A stretch of 64,000 nucleotides of DNA from positions 25,724 through 89,723 of the forward strand of contig CAVSLM010000009.1 in NCBI GenBank assembly GCA_963728895.1. Direction: 5' to 3'. The notes under the pieces are model-generated. The model was not told the origin of the DNA and ran no database searches. It saw nothing but the letters and a program-made list of their open reading frames with translations. Positions 57,073-64,000 of this stretch are shown here, piece after piece (within the stretch, counting starts at the first letter, position 1; each line of letters begins with the position of its first letter). Both the position numbers and the translations under genes were made by a program. The DNA comes from CAVSLM01 sp963728895. GTDB taxonomy: Bacteria; Pseudomonadota; Gammaproteobacteria; JBBQDK01.

Positions 57073-57481
57073 GGCGGCAATTTCTCCTTCTTCGTATTGT
57101 CCGCGAACGTTTCCTCCTTGACGCTACCGCCGCGCAAATCTCCTTTCATGCAAGAGAGGTGCCGAGATGCAATCGGGCTGAAGCCCAACGAACCGCTCAT
57201 TGCGGATATCGCCAAGGATGAAGTCGGCGAGCGCGAACATGTCGGACTGGGCGGACGGAGAGGCATCTTTGGTGAAAATTCCTGCAGTCGGAAGCCACAA
57301 TTTTCGACCTTCTGAGTTTCCAAAAAACCGCGAATAACGGAGATCCGAAAGGCATTTGCCGACCTTGTTTTTTCGAAGAACTGCGGGAGCCACGGATTGG
57401 AAGGGCAATGGAAGCCGGGCTCGATGAGGCGATCGCCATTGCGCGTTTTCTTTCCACCATTTCAAAGGTCCTTAACGTGCC
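57073..57481. other. Unassigned stretch upstream of the FlhD-like gene
   Basis: No reading frame here could be tied to a family. It contains less GC-rich tracts, and reading frames on both strands lack recognisable domains. It could hold the regulatory region of the FlhD/FlhC-like operon and the degraded upstream part of the methyltransferase remnant that follows. Confidence 0.35.
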
Positions 57482-57815
57482 GAGCGGGCAATGGCGGCTG
57501 TCGGGGGAAAGACGCCGTTTCTGCTCGTCTACTACGGTACCGACGGGGGTGGCGGCTGGCAGTGGCTGATGTGCCACTCAGGACGATCACCACCCTGGAC
57601 CGCTTTGCACTGGTGCAACCGTCTTCAAGGGGGCACATGGATGCGGATGCTCCAGCCAGTGGAGCTTTGTTCTTTTTCCGGATGGCCCGCGTCGCGAGAG
57701 ATCCGCATTCTCGGGAATGCCGTATGTCCGCCTGTCATGCAGCACATTGTCTCGGCGCTGTCGGAGGGCTATCGATTTCGCCAGCGCACCGCTTCCGCTG
57801 TTCAGGCAAGGCAAT
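57482..57815 (+). pseudogene. Remnant of a DNA cytosine-5 methyltransferase
   Basis: Three segments in two alternating frames read as the C-terminal part of a Dcm-type enzyme: FLLVYYGTDGGGGWQ, then DVPLRTITTLDRFALV (a conserved pre-motif IX region), then MRMLQPVEL with IRILGNAVCPPVMQHIVSAL (motif X). The N-terminal catalytic half (PCQ motif) is missing and at least two frame changes separate the pieces. This is a decayed fragment reading opposite to its neighbours. Confidence 0.65.
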
Positions 57816-57839
57816 TCCCGACAGGACGAATCGCCGCGA

Positions 57840-58514
57840 TCAGATGTACTTCTTGAACCAGCCCACAACCGTTCTCATGAATGCTCCAAACATCAGCAGG
57901 GCGGGCGCAATGACAAGGCGCGGATCCACTACCACCGGCGGGATCAGATAGATGATCCATAGCGCGATGAACAGGAGCCACATCCCCCGCTTCGCACGGT
58001 GATAGATGAACCCGGACTCGCGACCGCCGCCGGATCGGCGCAGGTACCAGGCCACGATGCCGTCGGCCAGTGCAGCGATGGCGGTTACGGCAAACAATGG
58101 GACGGCGAGAATCAGCACGCCAAACCGCATGGCGAAGAGGCGGAGTCCGTATACCGCAGTCACCAGGATGTCCCAGTTGCTGGTCACGAATGCCCGCATC
58201 AAGCCGTCCGTGCCGGGGAGCGTCGAAGGGTCCTGGGCCCTGCGCATCAATTCGTCGAGCCCGGTCCATACGAATGCCACCCGGTACAGCGACTCGTAGG
58301 TGCTGCGGATGACGTCCGGCGAGGCGCCATCCGCCAGAGACCGGATCAGTGCGCTCTCGCGCTCGATGATCGTGTGCAATGCGGCCGGCCCGCGTGGTCC
58401 GTCCGGCCAGGGCCACATCGTGAAGAGCACGTCAACGACGAGCGCCGCCAGGAAAAGGATGAAGCACCACGCGGCCACCGCCAGCACCCCGTGATATCGA
58501 CGGGTTCCCGTCAT
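57840..58514 (-). CDS. DUF4400 integrative-element membrane protein
   Basis: A 224-residue membrane protein of the DUF4400 (ICE membrane protein) family. Membrane segments are at residues about 11-32 (LAVAAWCFILFLAALVVDVL), about 120-150 (FGVLILAVPLFAVTAIAALA) and about 180-215 (MWLLFIALWIIYLIPPVVV; LVIAPALLMFGAFM). YESLYRVAFVWTGLDELMRR is a typical middle segment. Its ATG overlaps the traD stop (ATGA). In related ICEs it follows traD and contributes to conjugation. Confidence 0.85.
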   Translation of the reverse strand: MTGTRRYHGVLAVAAWCFILFLAALVVDVLFTMWPWPDGPRGPAALHTIIERESALIRSLADGASPDVIRSTYESLYRVAFVWTGLDELMRRAQDPSTLPGTDGLMRAFVTSNWDILVTAVYGLRLFAMRFGVLILAVPLFAVTAIAALADGIVAWYLRRSGGGRESGFIYHRAKRGMWLLFIALWIIYLIPPVVVDPRLVIAPALLMFGAFMRTVVGWFKKYI

Positions 58515-60532
58515 GCCCTGGCGTTGCGTCGGGCCCCCAACGCCTCCCACAGTGCCTGCTGGTTCGGAGGAAGAAGGGGATCCGCACCAGCCAGGGGCAG
58601 CCTGAGCTTGTAGAGCTGGCCACCGTCGAGCAGGGCGAACGCCTGGCCTTTGGGAAGCTGAACGAGATCGGCGGACGTCAGCATGTCGCACTCGATCTCG
58701 GTCAGCCGGTCGGCGTTCTGCGAGATGAAGTCGACCGGTGAGGCCGGATCGTTGTTGTCGGTGACGCGGGTCTCGGCGAGCTTGGTGTAGAGCCGCACCT
58801 TGGGAAGCTGATCGGTGAGGATGCGCGCGGTCTCCTCGTTCTTCACGCGCAGCGTGATCAGCGTGTTCAGGTTGCCGCTGACCTGTCCGGCCTTGGCGCG
58901 GTCGCCGATGCCCGCCTCGATGTCGGACGCGGTCTGGGTGTAGGCCGTCACCTGGATGCCCGCACCGCCCGCCTTGTTGAGCAGGGGAATGAACTCGTCC
59001 CCGATGAGCTCATTGAACTCGTCCGCGTGGATGCTGACGAGGCCTCGGCGATGACCAGCAATATCCGGAAGTCCAAGGGTGTCGCCGTGCTTGTAGAGCT
59101 GGCCGGCCACCGAGGTGAGATCCGCGAACATCGAGTTGCCCACCGCGCCCGCGACCTCGGAATCGGAAAGTGCATCGAGTCCGACGTAGACGACGCCGCG
59201 CTCCCGGATGACGCGCATCCAATCCATGATCGGCCGCGGATCGTGCAGGTCCTCGTAGTCGGGTGCAAGCAGCTCGCCGATACGGCCCGAAGTGAGCTTC
59301 TCCAACAGGGGCAGCAGGCTTGCCGTCAGCTTGTCGAAATAGGTCTTGTCGTATTCGAAGGCGGAGCGCAGGCCGTCGGCGACGGGATCGTAGAGGTTCC
59401 GTTCCTTGGCGAAGTGTACCAGGGCGACGGCGTGGTAGTCGCGGCCGCGCAGCGGCGCGGGCAGCTTCCTGTCATCGAGGTTGCCTTCGACAGTGCGGAC
59501 TGCATCACGCCAGTCGGGTGGACCTTCGCGCTCCAGCCACAGGTGGAAATAGTCGACGAGCAGCGGCTCGATGTTGGTGACGAAGCGTGCGATCGCGCCG
59601 TATTCGGGCTTGCGTCCCAGCCCGACCAGCGCCCGCGCAACGATGTTGGTGAATCGCCAGGCGAACTCGCGGAATGCGGCCGAGTTGCCCTGCGAGGGAA
59701 GTTGTGAGGCGATCCGGGAGGCAACCTCGGTGATGCGTCCGAACTCGCCGACCGGGTTGTAGCGCTCCGAGAACTCCGGAAAGCCCAGGTGGAAGACATG
59801 GAACCGGTCCAGCCGGCCAGCGCGGGTCGCCTCGGCCACCATGCGGCGCAGCAGGTCGGTGTCGCCTTTGGGGTCGAAGACGATCACGGTCTCGCCGCGA
59901 CGGATGTCCTGTGCCACCAGGAGCTCCGCAAGGCGCGTCTTGCCGACCCGCGTTGTCCCGAGCACCAGCGTGTGTCCGGTCCGATCGGCGAGGTCCATCC
60001 AGACATCCTTCTCGTCCTCCACGCCCACGCCATGCAGGGCGGGATCGCCGCCCAGCGCCGGTACTGGACGCAGGGGATTCCACCAGGCCTCATGGCGAGT
60101 AAGCTTCGGGAGCCATCCGAGCATGATCGAATGCTCCAGGCGCAGCTCGAGCGCGCGGGCGCGGCGATGGAGCGCGCCGCATTCCAGGTATCGCCGTCCC
60201 TCCGGTGTGCGCGCCTCGACGAGGCGTTGGCTGTGATCCCGGGTCCACCGGAAACCGCGGCCCAGGAACAGATTGTACCGCGACGTCGGGATGCGCCGCG
60301 CGTCGAGCACGTAGCGCGGCAGGCGGCGCAGCCCCGCCCGATAGCGCAGCAGGCCGACTCCCTGCCAGCCGCGCCACACGCCCAGGCACACGAACGCCAG
60401 CGCTGTGGTGCGGGATAGTTCCGGCATGAGCGGGAAGAATGCGGCGGGCCAGCGGGCGAGCAGGGCGGCAAGGCCTGTCAGCACGATGGCCGGCAGGAAC
60501 TCCACAATGGGTCGCAGGCGATTATCGAGCAT
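58511..60532 (-). CDS. traD: Type IV conjugative coupling protein TraD
   Basis: A 673-residue ATPase that links the relaxosome to the transfer channel. Two N-terminal membrane helices (FLPAIVLTGLAALLARWPA; TTALAFVCLGVWRGWQGVGL) are followed by Walker A GTTRVGKTRLAELLV (about residue 190) and Walker B RGLVSIHADEFNEL (about residue 500). ETVIVFDPKGDTDLLRRMV and GGAGIQVTAYTQTASDIEA are typical of the ICE-type TraD family. It starts within the last codons of traI and overlaps the DUF4400 gene. The frame is intact. Confidence 0.93.
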   Translation of the reverse strand: MLDNRLRPIVEFLPAIVLTGLAALLARWPAAFFPLMPELSRTTALAFVCLGVWRGWQGVGLLRYRAGLRRLPRYVLDARRIPTSRYNLFLGRGFRWTRDHSQRLVEARTPEGRRYLECGALHRRARALELRLEHSIMLGWLPKLTRHEAWWNPLRPVPALGGDPALHGVGVEDEKDVWMDLADRTGHTLVLGTTRVGKTRLAELLVAQDIRRGETVIVFDPKGDTDLLRRMVAEATRAGRLDRFHVFHLGFPEFSERYNPVGEFGRITEVASRIASQLPSQGNSAAFREFAWRFTNIVARALVGLGRKPEYGAIARFVTNIEPLLVDYFHLWLEREGPPDWRDAVRTVEGNLDDRKLPAPLRGRDYHAVALVHFAKERNLYDPVADGLRSAFEYDKTYFDKLTASLLPLLEKLTSGRIGELLAPDYEDLHDPRPIMDWMRVIRERGVVYVGLDALSDSEVAGAVGNSMFADLTSVAGQLYKHGDTLGLPDIAGHRRGLVSIHADEFNELIGDEFIPLLNKAGGAGIQVTAYTQTASDIEAGIGDRAKAGQVSGNLNTLITLRVKNEETARILTDQLPKVRLYTKLAETRVTDNNDPASPVDFISQNADRLTEIECDMLTSADLVQLPKGQAFALLDGGQLYKLRLPLAGADPLLPPNQQALWEALGARRNARA

Positions 60533-62249
60533 CGGTGTTGCGCTCGCCTGCCTCGATCTCCGAGGTCGGCACGATCGGGGAGAGATGCGGGTTGGGGTCG
60601 GGCAGGCGCAGCCCCAGGCGCGATCTCCGGCGAGGGAATCAGCAGCCCTTTGACCACACTTCGTTTGCGCTCGCCGGCGACGGCGAAGCTCCAGATGTTG
60701 GTGCCGGAGTCGGTCTTGCGGTGGAGCCTGCGTTTCTGGAAGCGCTTCTGGGCTTCGGCCCAGCGGACCAGATCAAACTCCTTGAAGATCGCCGGACTCA
60801 CCAGCAGCAGGCCTTCCGTGGTCACGTGCACCCGCGCGTTGCGGGCATTGAGCACCAGTCTGCCGGACGCGACACCTTCCCTGAGCCACGCAAGGAAACG
60901 GTCACCCAGATCGACGGGGCTTTCCTCCCCGGGCGCGGCGTCATCGGCGGTCGGTTCAGTATCGGGCGGTTCATGGGGCTTGCAGTCTGGCGTCCGTTGC
61001 GATCGCCCGCTGGTACGCGCATTGGAATCTGCGACCCCGGACGTGGAGGCAATCCCGGGAGTGTCAGCGCTGTCAGCATCCGGTGCGGCAAGTGCCGCCG
61101 GACCACTCTGGAGTGGTGTTTCGACGGGTGATACGGCACCGGCGAACACCGGTGGACGTGCCGTGGGATCGGGCCAGACGACCTGAGCTGCGAAGCGCAG
61201 CACGGTGAGCTCGTGCGACCACTCGCCATCGGTGATCCTGGCGTTCCAGATCGCCCGGTCGCCGTTCGGCACCACGAGGCCATGCTGCTGCAGCTCGTCC
61301 ATCAGGCGATCGTTGCGTGACGGGATGCCCGTCTGGCCCTCGCGGGCCAGGTGCTCGCGCAGTGCATCCAACATGCGCTTGCTGACCAGCCACAGGGTGT
61401 CGCCGGTGAACCATCCCGCTGCGCCCGGGCGGTTGAGCGGCAGCGCGCCCTCGCCGAGCAGATGGCGCAGCGCGGTCAGGAGGCGCTCCGCCAGGGGTCG
61501 TGCCTGCGCAGTGGGAAGTCGCGTTGCAATGCCGCCGGAGAGATCCGCCGCGACGGAATGTCCGTCCGCCTGGCGCACCAGCTCGCCGAGCACACCGGCA
61601 CCCTCGGGGTCATTGCCCAGGACCGACAGGAGTGCCTGCAGGACATCCAGGTCGGAACCGATCCATCCAAGGCCTTCCGGCGGCAGGAACCATCGCGCCA
61701 TCAGCAACGGCACGCGTTCGTGCAGCCGATAGCGACGCTCGCGCAGGAACGTTACGCGGTAGCGGGCCACTTGGCGTGGCATGGACCCACCCACGGGTTC
61801 CACGTGCCCAGCGATCGGCCGCCGTCATCGAACAGCTGGACGCGCTGATCCGTGAGCGGTTTGCCGATATCGTGGAGCAGGGCGCCCATGGCTGTCGCAT
61901 AGGTCCACAGATCGCGCGTCCGCGCGATCTCCTCGGCCGCCGCGCCGGCGGGCAGCTGGTGGCCCTGCCGCAGGACGATGGCCTTGTATGTCACATCGAT
62001 GGCATGTTCCAGCAACCCGCCCGGACCACAGTGGTGATGGACTTCCGACGCCGGGAGCTGCTGGACGAAGCGCGCGAAGCCCTCGAACGTGGAGAGGTAC
62101 AGGGCCCGCCAATGGGCATCGGGGACACCCACCGCATTGCGAATTGCCGCGATGCGCCGTGCATGCCTGTCGAGCAGCTCCTTCGCATCCAGCACGGGCA
62201 GAGCGTGGGCATCGCCTGGGTCGTGCCGGCGTAGGAATCCCGCGACCAC
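60522..62249 (-). CDS. traI: MobH-type relaxase TraI (two frame breaks)
   Basis: Relaxase of about 575 residues that nicks the transfer origin. The N-terminal TraI_2 domain has ELLDRHARRIAAIRNAVGVP, the MobH signature HHHCGPGGLLEHAIDV, and the HD motif GALLHDIGKPLTDQRVQLF. The C-terminal domain (RVHVTTEGLLLVSPAIFKEF, WAEAQKRFQKRRLH) follows an Ala/Pro-rich linker. One base is missing near 61783 (WNPWVGPMPRQVARYR is expected) and one is extra near 60617; restored, the protein ends LSPIVPTSEIEAGERNTDAR with its TAA overlapping the traD start. GTG start with GAGGG upstream. Confidence 0.87.
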
Positions 62250-62264
62250 GAGGCCGGTGTCCCT

Positions 62265-62666
62265 CTAGCGGAGCCAGCGGGACAGCCATGCCGTGACGCG
62301 GTCCGGTGACGGATATCCCTGCCACGCCCGCCGGAAGTGGACCTTGCCGCAGTAGCGCAGGTGAAAGCGCACGAGCGACTCCCGGAATGGATGCCGGATC
62401 TCGAACCGGGCCGCAACGCGATATTCGAGCAAGGGCAGGTACGACAACTGACCGCAGATGCAGGTCTGTTCCAGGCGTTCCGCCTGCTCGATGGCGGTAC
62501 GCATCGCCGCCCGAGCCGTCTGCGACGGCGGCTGGTCGGGTGACTCGATGATGTGTTCGATACCCGGGAAGTGCTCGAGCAGGACGCGGCAGGGCTCGAT
62601 CCAGCCACCCAGCCCCGACGGTTCCATGCGCAGCTTCGTCGGATCGTGGAGATTGTCGGCACTCAT
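62265..62666 (-). CDS. Uncharacterised protein upstream of the relaxase
   Basis: A 133-residue protein that I do not recognise. It starts MSADNLHDPTKLRMEPSGLG, has an acidic/helical middle (RAAMRTAIEQAERLEQTCIC) and an Arg/aromatic C-terminus (VTAWLSRWLR). No membrane segment or known motif is seen; two cysteines in TCICGQL could bind metal. It ends 16 bases before traI, so it is probably co-transcribed with traI-traD and may be a relaxosome accessory protein; that is inferred from position only. Confidence 0.6.
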   Translation of the reverse strand: MSADNLHDPTKLRMEPSGLGGWIEPCRVLLEHFPGIEHIIESPDQPPSQTARAAMRTAIEQAERLEQTCICGQLSYLPLLEYRVAARFEIRHPFRESLVRFHLRYCGKVHFRRAWQGYPSPDRVTAWLSRWLR

Positions 62667-62815
62667 GGACGCCGCACGATACGGCCAAGCGTCCGCCATC
62701 TGCCAGCGAAAACCACTAGCTCGCGGTTTATGAATCAGGCTTGCGTTGCATGGAAATCTGTGACAGCGCCGAATGGGTGACGCGGTCCCTTTCCAAGCCC
62801 TTTGGTGCGTCGCCC

Positions 62816-63115
62816 TCAACGATGCGACGCACCAGCCCTTTCGGGGCAAGCCCCTTCCAGTAACGATCTGTTATCCCTTATCCTCCATTCACCCGTTGCC
62901 GTCACGCTGCTTTGCATCCGTCGCGGTCCGGTGATCGGACCTTCGACCGCTCTGTGGTACGGCTGCGCCGTCAGACCAATGCGCAAATTCGCCTCGCGCA
63001 GCAGCACACCACCACCATCCGAACTGATCCTCCCACCGTCGAAACGGCCGACCACCGAGCGCTTGTCGAGGGCGTGAAATTCGAGCTGTTCGGGAATACA
63101 CTGTGTTTCGATAGT
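62816..63115 (-). pseudogene. IS1380-family transposase, N-terminal remnant
   Basis: Reading from 63115 down, TIETQCIPEQLEFHALDKRS then VVGRFDGGRISSDGGGVLLR and EANLRIGLTAQ match the start of IS1380 transposases (RFDGGxISSDGGxLLLRE). After GLTAQ the similarity ends, and the frame runs into unrelated sequence to a stop at 62816. The catalytic DDE core is missing and no inverted repeats were identified. An old insertion-sequence scar. Confidence 0.7.
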
Positions 63116-63312
63116 CCTGCTTGTACCGCCTTGTACCTGCCTTTATGCACGAAGAAGAGGGCCTATTTCTATAGGGGCGGTGAGATATCCGGGTTAGCCA
63201 GACTCGCCGTTCAGGCCAATAGCCTCCGCCGGTGTTTTGCTTGACGTCCCGGGAGATGCGCAGCAGCGTGATCTGCTACGCGTACCAAGGGTAGATCAGG
63301 GAGAACGGGGCT

Positions 63313-64000
63313 TTGAGTGTTGAGATCGACGAAAAGCTTCGCATACTTGCGGCCAACCTTTCACCAGAGCGGCCGATTCGGTCGAGCGAATTCTTGCGTG
63401 GTCGGATCAGTGACTTGGATAATATCGAAGAGAACTCCGATTCTTCCAAGGAATCCCGTTCATTTATGGAAATCGCGGCGTCGGGAAGACCTCCCTGGCC
63501 CGCACCGCCGCTCAGTTGGTCACCAAGGCCGATCGAGAACACATCTACGTAGCTTGTGCGCCAGGGGCACGTATGCTGGAGATCTTTCGCGAGATCGGCG
63601 AGGAGCTTTTGAAGGTCACGTTCAGGATCGGCAAGTTGGAAACGATTCGCAAGACGGTCGAGGTAGAGCTTTCACTGAGCCCCGCCATTCGCGCATCGTT
63701 CGACAAGAAAACGCCGAGTCTTAGAGCAGTTTCATGATGCAACTGCTGCGGTACGGATATTGCGAGAACTCGATGGACTATTACCGGACGCGAGATCAAC
63801 TGTAATTGTCCTTGACGAACTGGAGGAGTTGAATCACGACGATAGGCAAGACCTTGCCTATCTGATTAAACAGCTAGGAGATCAGGAATTCAAGGTGAGG
63901 TTTATTCTCGTTGGTATCGCGGAAAATGTGCATGAACTTATCGGTGCTCATGAGTCCGTGCCGCGCTACCTTAAAGAAATTTCGTAAGCGCTCGAGCAAC
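63313..64000 (+). pseudogene. P-loop (AAA/STAND-type) ATPase, frame-broken and cut by the window edge
   Basis: SVEIDEKLRILAANLSPERP opens from a TTG, followed after a frame change near 63440-63455 by IPFIYGNRGVGKTSLARTAA (Walker A), HIYVACAPGARMLEIFREIG, and after an extra A near 63723 by LRELDGLLPDARSTVIVLDE (Walker B) and VRFILVGIAENVHELIGAHE. A stop at 63985 interrupts RYLKEIS, where the family would continue, so a third error or mutation is likely. The architecture resembles single-ATPase proteins common on genomic islands. Function unknown; it may be a real gene with sequence errors. Confidence 0.6.

Larger units (their letters stand above)
54350..64000. mobile_element. Integrative element (ICE/IME-like) at the tRNA-fMet 3' end, partial
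   Basis: From the base after tRNA-fMet to the window edge, backbone genes stop and mobile-element genes begin: a tyrosine integrase reading toward the tRNA, an HTH gene overlapping it, FlhC/FlhD-like activators, a DUF4400 protein, TraD and a MobH relaxase, nearly all on the minus strand. rimP, which commonly follows this tRNA in related genomes, is absent here. The far attachment site lies outside the window. No type IV secretion channel genes are visible, so it could be a mobilizable or decayed ICE, or the rest may lie beyond 64 kb. Confidence 0.85.

Noticed and set aside
57124..57577. Minus-strand reading frames upstream of the FlhD-like gene
   Set aside because: They have no recognisable domain and partly overlap the plus-strand methyltransferase remnant, so coding status is not supported.

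Overview
The window is GC-rich DNA from a gammaproteobacterium. The gene order carB-greA, yhbY/rlmE, ftsH-folP-glmM, tpiA-secG-tRNA-Leu, nuoA-N, tRNA-fMet is a gammaproteobacterial backbone. A fourteen-gene complex I operon directly behind tRNA-Leu suggests a Chromatiales/Ectothiorhodospiraceae-like lineage; that placement is inference.

Layout. (1) 1-11.2 kb: end of carB, greA, a DUF2721 membrane protein, an Acg-type nitroreductase, a repeat-rich gap, a secreted metallo-beta-lactamase-fold enzyme, an EmrE-type SMR pump, gluconokinase, two PilZ proteins, a MenA/UbiA-type prenyltransferase and a ClC chloride channel/exchanger. (2) 11.4-19.0 kb: a tight operon of a 1,123-residue transglutaminase-DUF2126 protein, an ATP-grasp/alpha-E fusion and a second transglutaminase, followed by a periplasmic thioredoxin-like protein. 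(3) 19.1-26.2 kb: an accessory patch with a small ribbon-helix-helix/coiled-coil gene pair, an FkbM methyltransferase, a TonB receptor coupled to two citrate-synthase-like genes, a truncated SDR and a small EamA/SMR-like membrane protein. (4) 26.4-31.1 kb: a second ATP-grasp/alpha-E locus (separate genes), divergent from an Anbu proteasome homologue, with a zinc-ribbon metallopeptidase. (5) 31.2-38.9 kb: a MerB-like protein, yhbY, rlmE, ftsH, folP, glmM, tpiA, secG, tRNA-Leu. (6) 39.0-53.8 kb: the nuo operon with its own promoter. (7) 53.8-54.35 kb: repeats and tRNA-fMet. (8) 54.36 kb to the end: an integrative element inserted at the tRNA-fMet 3' end, with integrase, HTH protein, FlhC/FlhD-like activators, a DUF4400 protein, TraD coupling protein, MobH relaxase and several broken genes (cytosine methyltransferase, IS1380 transposase, P-loop ATPase).

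How the genes work together. Regions 2 and 4 carry the components of the predicted ATP-grasp/alpha-E/transglutaminase peptide-ligation system, here present twice and accompanied by the Anbu peptidase; this is the most interesting functional theme. The nuo genes encode a complete 14-subunit NADH:quinone oxidoreductase. The terminal island has DNA-processing and activation genes but no visible mating-pair formation genes.

Caveat. Many genes, including essential ones (ftsH, folP, secG, nuoC, nuoF, nuoN), contain one-base frame breaks, mostly single-base insertions. The proteins are otherwise well conserved on both sides, so most of these are probably sequence errors rather than mutations. Affected genes are annotated across the break.
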